The notes under the pieces: generated by a model | What the model was told of the DNA's origin: nothing | Databases searched by the model: none | The model's input: the letters and a program-made list of their open reading frames with translations, nothing else | Shown: piece by piece, positions 34,862-44,228 of the stretch | Layout of the letters: every line of letters begins with the position of its first letter | Numbering within the stretch: the first letter of the stretch is position 1 | Position numbers and translations under genes: made by a program | Assembly (NCBI RefSeq): GCF_040438645.1 | Contig: NZ_CP159253.1 | Coordinates: 5,384,501-5,448,500, forward strand | DNA from: Mesorhizobium sp. WSM2240 | GTDB taxonomy: Bacteria; Pseudomonadota; Alphaproteobacteria; Rhizobiales; Rhizobiaceae | Direction of reading: 5' to 3' | Length of the DNA stretch: 64,000 nt

Positions 34862-35592
34862 GCTTCCGTCCCGAGATAGGCGCGCTGGACCTCGGCATTG
34901 GCGCGGATCTGGTCGGGGGTCCCCTCGGCCAGGATTTTGCCGGCGTTCATAACGGTTATGCGGTCGGCCAGCCCCATCACCACCTGCATATTGTGTTCGA
35001 TCAGGAGCACCGTCGCGTCGCGCGCGATTTCCCGCACAAGCTGCATAAAACCTTCGATCTCGCCGTCGGACAAACCTTGCGTCGGCTCGTCGAGGATGAG
35101 CAAACGCGGCTTCAGCGCCAAGCCCATCGCCACTTCGAGCAAGCGCTGGTGGCCGTAGGACAACGCCCCGGCAATCCTGTCCGCACGGTCGGCGAGGCCG
35201 GTGCGCTCGAGCGCCGACATTACCCCGGAATGCAGGTGCCCCCTGGAGCGCCTGTCGGTCAGCGTGCGCTGCACCGGCAACGCGACATTGTCGTAGGCGG
35301 TGAGATTGGAAAACACGCTGGTGATCTGGAATGTGTAGGCGATGCCGCGCCGCACGCGTTCATGCGCCGGCAGGTCGGTGATGTCGTTGCCGTCGAAGAC
35401 GATCTGGCCGGAGGAGGGGGGCACACGGCCGCAAATCAGGCTGACGAAGGTTGTCTTGCCGGCTCCGTTGGGTCCGATCACGGCCCGGATCTCGCCGGGC
35501 ATGACAGCAAAGTCGACGCCGTCGACGGCGCGCAGGCCGCCGTAGTTCTTGCACAGGCCTCGTGTCGTCAGCAGCGGCGTCATGGCAGCCAT
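34858..35592 (-). CDS. Branched-chain-amino-acid-type ABC transporter ATPase (LivG-like)
   Basis: 244 residues from the ATG at 35592 (GGA four bases upstream); an ATG at 35583 that overlaps the permease stop would shorten it by three residues and is equally possible. Walker A GPNGAGKTT, the LivG-type insert DITDLPAHERVRRGIAYTFQ, signature LSYGHQRLLEVAM and Walker B LLILDEPTQGL. Forms the nucleotide-binding pair with the LivF-like protein. Confidence 0.92.
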
Positions 35593-36545
35593 CTTATCCA
35601 CCGCTCGCGCACCGTGCCCAATATGCCCTTCGGGAAATAGAGCACGAGCAGGATCAGCGCGATGCCAACAATCAGGAGGTAAGCGGATGTGTAGCCGCTG
35701 GTGATGTCGACCACATAGAACATGAAAAGGGTCCCAATCAGCGGGCCCAGAGTGGTCGCCGCGCCGCCGAGCAGCACCCAGAGCAGCGGCAGGATTGAAT
35801 ATTGCACCGTGGCGAAAGTCGAGCCGACATAGCCGAACAGGAGCGCATAGGCAGCGCCTGCGGCTGCGCAGATCACGCCCGAAACGACGACGGCAGCGAG
35901 CTTGTTGGCAAACGTATCGTAGCCGAGCATCCGCGTGCGCTCCTCATTTTCGCGGATAGCCACCAGTACCCTTCCATCCGCCGAGCGGACGATCGCCAGA
36001 GTCGCCAGAAGCACGACGGAGAAAAGGAACAGCGCGGCCAGGTATCGGGTCGCCGGGTCTGTCAGATTGAAATGCAGGTCACCCATATCGATCCTGCGTG
36101 CATTCTGGGTGAGCACAAAACCCTCGTCGCCGCGCGTCCATTCCGCGAAATAGAGCGTCAGCAAATAGAACACCTGGGCGAACATCATGGTGACGATCAT
36201 GAAGGCGACGCCGGTTGTACGCAGCGCAAGCACGCCTATGATCAAGGCGAGCAGCGCGCCGGAAACGAGGCCTGCGGCAAAGCCAGCCGCCATGGTCCAG
36301 CCGAGATGCGAGACGGTCAGTCCCGCGCCGTAAAGCCCCGCCGAGAAGAACATTGCGTGGCCGAGGCTGAGCAAGCCGGAATAGCCGAACAGCAAATTGT
36401 AGCCCATGGCAAATACCGCGAGCACCATGACGCGCGCCAGCACGCCGTGGTGATATTCGGGCAGAAGGAAGTTCAGCGCGAACAGCAGAGCGATGACTGC
36501 CCCGTGCAGCAAATAGACTTTGCTGGCCGAGTTTCCCTGCTTCAT
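35580..36545 (-). CDS. ABC transporter permease (LivM-like)
   Basis: 321 residues from the ATG at 36545, which overlaps the LivH-like stop (ATGA); the open frame continues to 37262 but lies inside the livH-like gene. About eight to ten hydrophobic helices; the family motif GYNLLFGYSGLLSLGHAMFFSAGLYGAG (given by its core YSGLLSLGHAMFF) is at about residues 48-70, and the inner-membrane EENEERTRMLGYD-type loop is near 190. Works with the LivH-like permease. Confidence 0.92.
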   Translation of the reverse strand: MKQGNSASKVYLLHGAVIALLFALNFLLPEYHHGVLARVMVLAVFAMGYNLLFGYSGLLSLGHAMFFSAGLYGAGLTVSHLGWTMAAGFAAGLVSGALLALIIGVLALRTTGVAFMIVTMMFAQVFYLLTLYFAEWTRGDEGFVLTQNARRIDMGDLHFNLTDPATRYLAALFLFSVVLLATLAIVRSADGRVLVAIRENEERTRMLGYDTFANKLAAVVVSGVICAAAGAAYALLFGYVGSTFATVQYSILPLLWVLLGGAATTLGPLIGTLFMFYVVDITSGYTSAYLLIVGIALILLVLYFPKGILGTVRERWIRWLP

Positions 36546-37423
36546 CTGGCCGCCGTGCCGAACAGGCCCTGCGGCCGGAATACCAGCACCATGGCGACGA
36601 TCATCGTGGCGATGATCTTGGCGAGCGTCGGCGAGAAGAACACCGAGATGATGCCGTCGCTCAGGCCTATCAGCACGGCTGCGACGACGGTGCCGCGCAG
36701 CGATCCCAGGCCGCCTATGATCACAACGATGAAGGAAAGGAGCAGCGGGTCGAGCCCCATCAGGTAATGCGCCTGCTGGATCGGCACGATCAGTACCGCG
36801 GCGATTGCCGCCAACATCGCGCCCAGCGCGAAGACGCCGGCATAGACGCGGCCGACCGGGATTCCGAAGGCCTGCGCGGTTTCGCTGTCGTATTGCGTGG
36901 CGCGCATGACCAGGCCGATCTTCGTGCGGGTCAGCACGAACAAGGTGGCCAGAAGCATGATTGCGGAGAAGGCGATGACCGAGAGCTTGTAGCCGGAATA
37001 GCCGAACCACGGGAACAGGATGCGATAGCTGAACGGCGCCTCGACCGGCCGCGCCTCGGGACCATAGAACGTCAACGCCAACTGCTGGATGATGTAGAGC
37101 ATGCCGATAGTGGCGACGATAGTGGCTTCGGGATTGTAGTCCAGCCTTCGCAGCACCAGCCGCTCTGCAACCAGCGCGATCGCGCCAACGATGAGCGGAC
37201 TGACCCCGAGCGCCAGCAGAAAGCCGATCGCCGGATGGCCGGTGGCCAGCGACGCGATCCACCAGGCGAGAACCGCTCCTAGCATGAAAAACTCGCCATG
37301 CGCGACATTGACCACACGCATGACGCCGAACACCAGCGACAGGCCCAGCGCCGTTAGCGCCAGCACCGCGGAGGTGACGAGGCCTTCAAGCGTGGCGAGG
37401 AGGAGATGGGGGCCGAAGGACAT
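36542..37423 (-). CDS. ABC transporter permease (LivH-like)
   Basis: 293 residues with about eight hydrophobic helices. Family motifs are the N-terminal GLSLVFGVMRVVNVAHGEFF (about residues 28-47) and LGSLRGTVVAAVLIGL near the C-terminus (about 236-252). The start at 37423 has no strong SD. It lies 96 bases after the binding-protein gene; two hairpins fill that gap and may lower expression of the membrane genes relative to the binding protein. Confidence 0.92.
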   Translation of the reverse strand: MSFGPHLLLATLEGLVTSAVLALTALGLSLVFGVMRVVNVAHGEFFMLGAVLAWWIASLATGHPAIGFLLALGVSPLIVGAIALVAERLVLRRLDYNPEATIVATIGMLYIIQQLALTFYGPEARPVEAPFSYRILFPWFGYSGYKLSVIAFSAIMLLATLFVLTRTKIGLVMRATQYDSETAQAFGIPVGRVYAGVFALGAMLAAIAAVLIVPIQQAHYLMGLDPLLLSFIVVIIGGLGSLRGTVVAAVLIGLSDGIISVFFSPTLAKIIATMIVAMVLVFRPQGLFGTAAR

Positions 37424-37458
37424 TCAGGCAGGCCGCATTGGAGATGCATGTAAGGTGT

Positions 37459-37486
37459 CCCACTCCGCCCGGCAGCGCAGAGTGGG
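37459..37486 (-). other. Intercistronic hairpin between binding-protein and permease genes
   Basis: CCCACTC (37459-37465) pairs with GAGTGGG (37480-37486), 14-base loop rich in G and C. No T tract on the minus strand. Possible mRNA-stabilising or attenuating element. Confidence 0.4.
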
Positions 37487-37498
37487 CATTGTAGAATT

Positions 37499-37517
37499 CG
37501 GCGGTCTCATCCCGCCG
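37499..37517 (-). other. Intercistronic hairpin just after the binding-protein gene
   Basis: CGGCGG (37499-37504) pairs with CCGCCG (37512-37517) around a 7-base loop, starting 3 bases beyond the stop of the binding-protein gene. Not followed by a T run, so probably not a full terminator. Confidence 0.4.
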
Positions 37518-37519
37518 GA

Positions 37520-38818
37520 TTACAGCGGCTGCGTGGTGTAATCGCCTTCAGGCTCGTAGAGGCCGTCCTCGATCGAGGTCCGGTGCACGACCTTCAGCTT
37601 GCCGCCCTCGACGATCGAGATGTTCTGGTGGCCGAAGCATTGGTGGATCTTGCCGTTGAAAATCTTGTCGCCCTGCGGGTGTTCCTTGCCTTCCTTGAAT
37701 TCCGTCAGCGCTTCCGTTGCCTCGACGAGTTTGGCGCGGTCGTCCGGACCCTGATAGCCCGCCGCCTCCATCGCTTGCTTGATAACATAGAGTGTCTCCC
37801 AGCAGCCGAACATGTGAGAGGCCGTCGACACATCCTTGGGATCGCCGACCGCCGCACCATTCTCGTCGATACCCACCGCGTCGCGGTAGAATTTCACGGC
37901 TTCGGAGGCGTCCGGCTGGAGATAGCGCGGCATGCCTTCCCAGAAATGGCTGCCTTCGAGGAATTCGAGGCCGGGGCTCGCCATGTCGACTGCTTCGAGC
38001 GAGTCGATGAAGCCGAACAGCTGCGGCCGGTTTGTACCGTAGAACTCGCCGAGTTCCTTCACGAAGGTGAGGACCGCAGGGCCGACCATGACGTGGTAGA
38101 TCACCTCGGTTTCCGCCGGTATCTGCGGGAAGTAGCGCGTGAAGGAACTTTCGGTCGGCGGAATCGGGATCTGGGCGATGACTTCACCGCCCTGCGCCTT
38201 AATGGCCGGCGTGAAATAATCGCGGTGATCGTGGCCGAAGGCGAAGTCGGGATAGATCATCGTAATCTTCTTGCCCACATTGCCCGCGATCCACGGGGCC
38301 ATCGAGATCACCTGGCTCTTCACGTCGGTGATGCCCGGCTGGAAGCAATAGCGGTTCATCTTGGTCGAGGCGACGTGATGGCCTTCGCTGACCACGTAGT
38401 AGGGCATCTTCAGTTCACCGGCGGTCGGCGCGGAGCCGATCACGACATGCGAAAACAGCGTGCCGAAGACGATATCGGTCTTGTGCTGGCTGGCGAATTT
38501 GCCCACCACCTCAGCGCCGCGCTTGGGATCGGTGCCGTCATCCTCGGTGATGATCTCGACAGGCCGGCCGTTAATGCCGCCTGCCTCGTTGATGAGCTTG
38601 AGCGCGGCGGCGGTAGTCTTCTCGTACCAGCGCCCATAAGCGGCGCCGATGCCGGTGCGGTGCGCCTGAAAGCCGATCTTGATCGGAGCCGAGCTTTGCG
38701 CCTGCGAATAGCGTACGAAGCCGGGCGCCGCCATCAGGCCGGCCGACGCGGCCAGTCCTTTCAGCGCGGTGCGGCGGTTCAGGCCTTTCAGGCCCGAATT
38801 CCTGGACTGGTCGATCAT
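37520..38818 (-). CDS. ABC transporter substrate-binding protein, branched-chain-amino-acid type
   Basis: 432 residues from the ATG at 38818 (AAGGGGAACC upstream); the frame is open to 38896. The N-terminus LNRRTALKGLAASAGLMAAPG with a twin arginine is a Tat-type signal, suggesting export of a folded protein to the periplasm. The mature part is a periplasmic-binding-protein type I fold (IKIGFQAHRTGIGAAYG start, LKLINEAGGINGRPVEIITEDD). Ligand unknown: these proteins bind amino acids, amides, urea, aromatics and other small molecules. First gene of the importer operon; a motif shared with the Mo-hydroxylase operon lies about 60 bases upstream. Confidence 0.9.
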   Translation of the reverse strand: MIDQSRNSGLKGLNRRTALKGLAASAGLMAAPGFVRYSQAQSSAPIKIGFQAHRTGIGAAYGRWYEKTTAAALKLINEAGGINGRPVEIITEDDGTDPKRGAEVVGKFASQHKTDIVFGTLFSHVVIGSAPTAGELKMPYYVVSEGHHVASTKMNRYCFQPGITDVKSQVISMAPWIAGNVGKKITMIYPDFAFGHDHRDYFTPAIKAQGGEVIAQIPIPPTESSFTRYFPQIPAETEVIYHVMVGPAVLTFVKELGEFYGTNRPQLFGFIDSLEAVDMASPGLEFLEGSHFWEGMPRYLQPDASEAVKFYRDAVGIDENGAAVGDPKDVSTASHMFGCWETLYVIKQAMEAAGYQGPDDRAKLVEATEALTEFKEGKEHPQGDKIFNGKIHQCFGHQNISIVEGGKLKVVHRTSIEDGLYEPEGDYTTQPL

Positions 38819-38878
38819 GCCGGTTCCCCTTGTTTTCGAGTTATGAACGCGTGCTCGCTTCGCCCATTTTCGAAGCGG

Positions 38879-38905
38879 AAAATTGCATGTGTACAAACTA
38901 AATCA
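38879..38905 (-). promoter_or_regulatory. Operator-like motif upstream of the ABC importer operon
   Basis: Plus-strand reading AAAATTGCATGTGTACAAAC, closely resembling the motif at 33371-33398 (shared AAAATT, CAT, GTAC, AA and a terminal TCA at matching distances). Located about 61 bases before the binding-protein start. Confidence 0.42.
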
Positions 38906-38964
38906 CCAAACCCTGGGCATGGCAAGTGCGCTGCCGCAGCGTTATTTCGCAATCCTCGGCAGGC

Positions 38965-40437
38965 TCATCCGGCGGTCGGTGCCGACAGCAGCCACAGCCC
39001 GAAAACCGTGTAGAAAATCATCAGCAATGTCAGCGGCAATTGGCTGATCGCGGCTTTCGTCTGCGATGGATGCAGGCGGAAAGCCAGCGCGTGCGCAATG
39101 AGCACGGCCAGCACATGCCCGCCTATGATAGCCGCCGCCTGAAAATTCCAGATGGTCCACGCGGCGCCGGAGCCCATTGCGACGCCGGCACCGACATGAA
39201 GATGCGCCGTTCCAAAAAGGTTCCAACCCCGTCCGAACGGATCGGAAATCGCCACCAGCGCATATTGTCCATTGACCAGCAATGCGGTCAGGTAATGCGA
39301 AAAATGGTAGGCGAGCGCGATCGGCACGATCGACCAGACCAGCAGGCCCGCAGCCTTCTTGAACGATTGACCGCTGCCGGCCAGCCGCTCGCCCGCAAAC
39401 ACCGCCAGCAGATAGATCGAGGCGAGCGCTGCGAACATCAGCGCGAGACCGGTGCTGTTGATGCCGACGAGCGCCGAGCGGCCGGGGAATTCCAGCGGAT
39501 TGACGCCATTGAAGCCGAGCCACGTGAATGTCTTTGAAAAGCCGTCGAAAGATACCGAGCTCAGCGTCAGCAGGAGAAAGAACATGCCGCTCGGCGGCAG
39601 CGATTCAGCGCGCCACAGTTTTGCGCCGGGAAAGCACAGCGACAGGCGACGTTTCCCGTCCCCCTCCTTCGGCGATGCTTCCACGATCCCAAAGCGCGAA
39701 ACCATGCGGAAGAACACCGAAAGGAATTCGCCGCACCGGCTCCAGCCCTCGTAGCCGAAGATCATCATACAGACGAACGTTGCCAGCCAGTACAGGGCGA
39801 CCGCGAGCGCCAGCCGTGCCGGATCGTCGGGAGCGGGGTAGACCAATTCGAACCATGCAAAGCCGGCAAACAGGAACAGTGCCGGCCAGTAGCCGAACCA
39901 GGCCGGCATGGTGCGGCGGTCTGGATTCGGAAATGCGGCAGAGACAAGCCGCCACGGCCCATACCACGGGTTGATCCACGCCCAGAAATTGCCGGATGCG
40001 CCCTGCGCCAGCGTCAGCCCGACCCAGAGCAATGTCCAGACCGCCAGTGGCAGCGGGTTGGATAGCGGATCGCGGCTGCCGAGAAAGCCGGCGGCGGCCA
40101 GCACGGCGAGGATCGCGAAGGAAAGCAGGCTGGTCCACAGCCTCGCGCCGTCGCCGATCCGGCCGAGCGGAAGGCGCAGCGCCGCTGCGCGCCCGAGCAG
40201 GTTCGGCGGGAGCACGGCCAGAACGAGAAAGCTCGCTGCCACGGCCACTGCCCCGCCAATCACATAGTAGCCGGTCGGCAGCAGAAGCACATGGCCGCGC
40301 TCGGAGGCGTGGGCGAAAGCGGGAGTGGGCGCCAGGAGCACTAGTGCGAGCGCAAGGGCCAGATAGCGAAGCGCATAGATGTCCGGAAGGACAGAGGGGT
40401 GTTGTAGTAGCAGACTTGGGCGAACGATCGCGGCCAC
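38965..40437 (-). CDS. Polytopic inner-membrane protein of unknown function
   Basis: 490 residues. An N-terminal signal-like segment (LALALALVLLAPTPAFAHAS, about 26-45) is followed by some ten hydrophobic helices distributed to the C-terminus; a cytoplasmic or periplasmic loop near residues 250-280 is charged (EASPKEGDGKRR). Aromatic and His-containing helices occur (YHFSHYLTALLVNGQY, HLHVGAGVAMG), which could hold a cofactor or metal. I do not recognise a characterised family; similar proteins may carry a 'fenitrothion hydrolase' label in databases, but that is only a vague recollection. It stands alone between the ABC importer and pncB, 13 bases after the pncB stop in the other sense of the strand order. 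Confidence 0.8.
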   Translation of the reverse strand: MAAIVRPSLLLQHPSVLPDIYALRYLALALALVLLAPTPAFAHASERGHVLLLPTGYYVIGGAVAVAASFLVLAVLPPNLLGRAAALRLPLGRIGDGARLWTSLLSFAILAVLAAAGFLGSRDPLSNPLPLAVWTLLWVGLTLAQGASGNFWAWINPWYGPWRLVSAAFPNPDRRTMPAWFGYWPALFLFAGFAWFELVYPAPDDPARLALAVALYWLATFVCMMIFGYEGWSRCGEFLSVFFRMVSRFGIVEASPKEGDGKRRLSLCFPGAKLWRAESLPPSGMFFLLLTLSSVSFDGFSKTFTWLGFNGVNPLEFPGRSALVGINSTGLALMFAALASIYLLAVFAGERLAGSGQSFKKAAGLLVWSIVPIALAYHFSHYLTALLVNGQYALVAISDPFGRGWNLFGTAHLHVGAGVAMGSGAAWTIWNFQAAAIIGGHVLAVLIAHALAFRLHPSQTKAAISQLPLTLLMIFYTVFGLWLLSAPTAG

Positions 40438-40450
40438 CTCGAAGGGCCCC

Positions 40451-41758
40451 TTAAACCTTCACCAATTGCTCCACCCGGTCCTTCTTGCCGAATATCCGCA
40501 AATAGCGCTCGATTTCGCGCGGGTCGCCGGTGGCCTTGGCCGGATTGTCGGCCAGCTTGACGGCCGGCCGGCCGTTCGCCTCTGTCACCTTACAGACCAG
40601 CGAAATCGCCTTCAGGCCGTCCGTCTCCTGCGGCGCGCAATCTTCGAAATCATTGGTCAGATTGGTGCCCCAGCCGAAGGACATGCGCACCTTTCCCTCG
40701 AAATGCTTGTAGGTCTCGATGATCGTGTCGACCTCCAGCCCATCCGAAAAGATCAGAAGCTTGCCGCGGGGATCCTTGCCCTTCTCGCGCCACCAGGAGA
40801 GGATGCGCTCGCCGCCCTCGATCGGTGGAGCGCTGTCCGGGCGGAAGCCGGTCCAGTCGGCCACCCAGTCCGGCGCGTCGCGCAGAAAGGCCGCAGTGCC
40901 GAAGGCATCGGGCAGCACGATCAAAAGATTGCCGCCATAGTAGCGCTGCCAGTCCCGCAGTACCTTGTAGGGCGCCTTCCTGAGCTCCGCCTCGCTGTCG
41001 GCGAGCGCCGCCAGCACCATCGGCAGTTCGTGCGCATTGGTGCCGAGCGCCTCGAGGTCGGTGTCCATAGCTAGCTTGACGTTGCTGGTGCCGGTGAAGG
41101 CCTCGCCAATGCCTTCCTTCAGGGCCTCGACACACCAGCGCTGCCACAGAAAACTGTGCCGCCGGCGTGTCCCGAAATCCGAGATGCGGATACCTGGCAA
41201 CTTCTTCAGCCGCTCCGTCTTGGCCCACATCTTTGCTTTCGCGCGGGCATAGAGCACGTCGAGCGCGAAGGGCCCGAAGGCCTTCATCGCCGCGCGCGAG
41301 CGCAGCTCGTTGATGATGGCGAGCGCGGGTATCTCCCACATCGTCGTGTACATCCACGGCCCGTGGAATTCGAGTTCGAACTGCCCGTCTCGCTTGCGCA
41401 GCTCGTACTCCGGCAGCTGGAAATCCTCCAGCCACGCCAGGAACTCCGGCTCGAATATCTGCTTGCGGCCATAAAAAGTATTGCCGCCCAGCCAGATCAT
41501 TTCCTTCTTGGTGAAGCGCAGCGTGCGGACATGGTCGAGTTGCGCACGCAGCTCCTGCTCGTCGATCTCGTCGGCAAGCCTGACCGAGGTGGCGCGGTTG
41601 ATAAGCGAGAAGGTCGCGTCAACCTTGGGATACATACCCCAGATCATCTGCAGCATCAGGAGCTTGTAGAAATCCGTGTCGAGCAGGCTGCGCACGATCG
41701 GATCGAGCTTCCAGGTGTGGTTGTAGACGCGCCGCGCAATGTCCGTCCGTGCCACCAT
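40451..41758 (-). CDS. pncB: Nicotinate phosphoribosyltransferase
   Basis: 435 residues from the ATG at 41758 (GGGAAGGT upstream); the frame is open to 41935. NAPRTase signatures: [17 protein letters not shown] near the N-terminus, [14 protein letters not shown] region, [13 protein letters not shown] (about residues 200-212), [10 protein letters not shown] and [12 protein letters not shown] near the PRPP site, [10 protein letters not shown]. It makes nicotinate mononucleotide from nicotinate and PRPP, the step after PncA. With pncA 6 kb away it completes a nicotinamide salvage route on either side of the importer operon. Confidence 0.95.
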   Translation of the reverse strand: MVARTDIARRVYNHTWKLDPIVRSLLDTDFYKLLMLQMIWGMYPKVDATFSLINRATSVRLADEIDEQELRAQLDHVRTLRFTKKEMIWLGGNTFYGRKQIFEPEFLAWLEDFQLPEYELRKRDGQFELEFHGPWMYTTMWEIPALAIINELRSRAAMKAFGPFALDVLYARAKAKMWAKTERLKKLPGIRISDFGTRRRHSFLWQRWCVEALKEGIGEAFTGTSNVKLAMDTDLEALGTNAHELPMVLAALADSEAELRKAPYKVLRDWQRYYGGNLLIVLPDAFGTAAFLRDAPDWVADWTGFRPDSAPPIEGGERILSWWREKGKDPRGKLLIFSDGLEVDTIIETYKHFEGKVRMSFGWGTNLTNDFEDCAPQETDGLKAISLVCKVTEANGRPAVKLADNPAKATGDPREIERYLRIFGKKDRVEQLVKV

Positions 41759-41858
41759 TTGCACCTTCCCGATTTGCCAGACTGCGCCTATAGCACCGAA
41801 AATGCCGCCGCGCTTTCGGATTGCAGCGCTGGACCGACAAAAATGCAACCCTGCCGGC

Positions 41859-42830
41859 CTACCCCGCGGCAACCGCGCCTTGCTTCTGCGGCGAGCGGCG
41901 TCGGCGGATCGCGATCTGGCCGGCGACCGCCGCATCCGCGCCGCCGGCCGACTGGTCCCGCTCGGCGAACAGCCAGTCGATGAACACCTGGGCGATCGGC
42001 GCCGACTTCACCTCGTTGCGGCACACCACGTAGAAGGCGTCGACGGCCGGCACCGACAGGTTGAACGGCGTGACCAACTGACCTTTGGCGAGCAGGCCAC
42101 TGGCGGTGACGGAATCGCCCAGCGCCACACCATGGCCGTGAATCGCCGCCCCGATCGCCAGATGCGCGTCGCTCATATGGTGACGCTGCCCGCGGGCGAG
42201 ATCCAGCGCGTCAGCGGCCGCGAGCCATGTGTGCCATTCACGCCCGTCGTCGGCATGCAGCATCACGTGGTCCGCAAGATCGCGAACGGTGCGGATCGGC
42301 CGGTTATTGATCAGTGTCGGGCTGACCACCGGAAACAGCTCCAAATCCGACCATTTCTTCAGCCAGCAATCGGTCCAGCTTCCGTCGCCATAGTGCAGGC
42401 AGACGTCGATGTCGGGTGAGCGAATGTCTGCCGCGTCGTTGGAGCCGACGAGCTTCAGCCTGATGTCGGGATATTGCGCGGTGAAGCTGCCGAGCCTGGG
42501 GATCAGCCACAGCGACAGCAAAGCCGGTACGCAGCTGACCGACAGCGCGCCGGAACTGCACGGCCGCGTCATGCGCTGGGTGGCGGCGGCGATGCCGTCG
42601 AAAGCGGTTGAGACGGCCGGCAAAAGCTCGGCCCCATGCGGCGACAGCTTCAGCTTCTGCCCGGCGCGGTCGAACAGTTTTACCTTGAGCGACTGTTCCA
42701 GCGCGCGGATCTGGTGGCTGATTGCGCCATGCGTGACGTTGAGTTCGCCCGCCGCCTTGGTGAGCGAGCCATGCCTGGCGGTCGCCTCGAAGGCCCGCAA
42801 CGGGTTGAGCGGCGGCAGGCGTTTGGCCAT
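41859..42830 (-). CDS. LysR family transcriptional regulator (GcvA-like)
   Basis: 323 residues. N-terminal helix-turn-helix ([41 protein letters not shown] order, GcvA-type LRAFEA start) and a C-terminal periplasmic-binding-like effector domain (about 92-295). It is divergent from the agmatinase-family gene with 199 bases between the two starts, the usual arrangement for a LysR regulator controlling its neighbour. Two palindromes (42846-42862 and 42880-42889) close to its own start are candidate binding sites. The last 30 residues are Ala/Arg/Gln-rich and probably not structural. Confidence 0.92.
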   Translation of the reverse strand: MAKRLPPLNPLRAFEATARHGSLTKAAGELNVTHGAISHQIRALEQSLKVKLFDRAGQKLKLSPHGAELLPAVSTAFDGIAAATQRMTRPCSSGALSVSCVPALLSLWLIPRLGSFTAQYPDIRLKLVGSNDAADIRSPDIDVCLHYGDGSWTDCWLKKWSDLELFPVVSPTLINNRPIRTVRDLADHVMLHADDGREWHTWLAAADALDLARGQRHHMSDAHLAIGAAIHGHGVALGDSVTASGLLAKGQLVTPFNLSVPAVDAFYVVCRNEVKSAPIAQVFIDWLFAERDQSAGGADAAVAGQIAIRRRRSPQKQGAVAAG

Positions 42831-42845
42831 GGATATCGGTCCAAC

Positions 42846-42862
42846 TGTGAGAAAACCTCACA
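42846..42862. promoter_or_regulatory. Palindrome in LysR/agmatinase divergent promoter
   Basis: TGTGAG-AAAAC-CTCACA, a perfect 6-bp inverted repeat, 16 bases before the LysR gene start. Candidate autoregulatory site. Confidence 0.4.
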
Positions 42863-42879
42863 CCGGACGCTACAACAAT

Positions 42880-42889
42880 ATCAATTGAT
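42880..42889. promoter_or_regulatory. Second palindrome in LysR/agmatinase divergent promoter
   Basis: ATCAATTGAT, a perfect 10-bp palindrome in an AT-rich stretch, 50 bases before the LysR gene. Could be part of a LysR operator or a -10 region. Confidence 0.35.
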
Positions 42890-43029
42890 TTTCCAACGGC
42901 GCTGCCGCATCAATTCGGGACAGCACAAAAATAAGAAGAGACGTGGAGGGCATGCCCGGGGACAGCACGACGCGGCCAGCGATGGCCGGCGCGGGTTGTC
43001 GGGTGTCCGTACCGAAAGAGGAGACCGAA

Positions 43030-44091
43030 ATGGGCTACGATCGCGGAAAGCTCGAAGCGCTTCGCCAGAAATATGGCGAAAGCCATGGCGGCGAACTGTT
43101 CAACCCGCAGTTCCGGCGCGTCGCCGACAAGATCTTCACCAAGAGCGGCACACGGCTTGCGCCCTATTCGGGCATCCCGACATTCCTCACCGCACCCTAT
43201 TTGCCGGTCGACCACGACGATCCGGATTTCGGCGACCTGCAGGTCGCTATGGTCGGCGTGCCGATGGATCTCGGCGTCACCAATCGGCCGGGCTCACGCT
43301 TCGGTCCGCGCGCGCTGCGCGCCATCGAACGCATCGGTCCCTACAACCACGTGCTCGATTGCGCCCCGGTGCAGGATCTACGTGTTGCCGACATTGGCGA
43401 CGTCCGCTTCCAGAGCCGCTACCGGCTTGAGCTCAGTCATGACGACATCGAGCGCCGCATCAATCAGATCGTCGAAGCCGGCGTCATCCCGCTGTCTGTC
43501 GGCGGCGACCATTCGATCAGCCATCCGATCCTGAAGGCGGTCGGCAGGGAGCGGCCTGTCGGCATGATCCACATCGACGCGCATTGCGACACCGGCGGCG
43601 CTTACGATTTGACCAAGTTCCACCATGGCGGACCGTTCCGGAACGCGGTGCTCGACGGCGTGCTCGACCCGACGCGCACCATCCAGATCGGCATTCGCGG
43701 CTCTGCCGAATATCTGTGGGAGTTCACCTACGAGTCCGGCATGACCGTCATTCACGCCGAGGAAATTTCCGGCATGGGCATTCCGGCCGTCATCGAAAAA
43801 GCGAAAAAGATTATCGGCGACGGCCCGACCTACCTGTCCTTCGACGTTGACAGTCTCGACCCGGCCTTTGCACCGGGTACCGGCACGCCGGAAGTCGGCG
43901 GGCTGACGACGCGCGAGGTGCTCGAAATTATCCGCGGGTTCAAGGGCGTCAATCTAGTCGGCGGCGACGTCGTCGAGGTCGCGCCGCAATATGACTCCAC
44001 CACCAACACTGCCCATGCCAGCGCGCAGGTCCTGTTCGAGATCCTGAGCCTGATGGTGTTCAGCCCGGCTATCACAGGCAAGGGAGCCTGA
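43030..44091 (+). CDS. speB: Agmatinase / ureohydrolase family enzyme
   Basis: 353 residues from the ATG at 43030 (GAGGAG six bases upstream); a longer frame to 42943 has no SD. Ureohydrolase metal motifs are complete: GGDHSI, DAHCDT and SFDVDSLDPAFAPGTGTPE. These bind two Mn ions and release urea from a guanidino compound. Agmatine is the default substrate, but guanidinobutyrate or guanidinopropionate hydrolases share these motifs. First gene of a plus-strand locus with a polyamine-type ABC importer and a nitrilase-family amidase, which suits uptake and breakdown of a guanidino compound or polyamine. Gene symbol is by family only. Confidence 0.88.
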   Translation: MGYDRGKLEALRQKYGESHGGELFNPQFRRVADKIFTKSGTRLAPYSGIPTFLTAPYLPVDHDDPDFGDLQVAMVGVPMDLGVTNRPGSRFGPRALRAIERIGPYNHVLDCAPVQDLRVADIGDVRFQSRYRLELSHDDIERRINQIVEAGVIPLSVGGDHSISHPILKAVGRERPVGMIHIDAHCDTGGAYDLTKFHHGGPFRNAVLDGVLDPTRTIQIGIRGSAEYLWEFTYESGMTVIHAEEISGMGIPAVIEKAKKIIGDGPTYLSFDVDSLDPAFAPGTGTPEVGGLTTREVLEIIRGFKGVNLVGGDVVEVAPQYDSTTNTAHASAQVLFEILSLMVFSPAITGKGA

Positions 44092-44228
44092 CATAAAACA
44101 GAAACAAACCCGGCGGAAAGACCGCGCCTGAGATGCTGGCATCGTCATTGAGGCGCAATCGCCCCGGTGATTTAATGAACCAGAAACAAGGGAACAGCCG
44201 CAAAGCCGGCAAACAGAGGAGAACAACA

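Noticed and set aside
37583..39013. Long plus-strand open frame opposite the ABC binding-protein gene
   Set aside because: Shadow frame; the minus-strand protein has a Tat signal and a full binding-protein fold.
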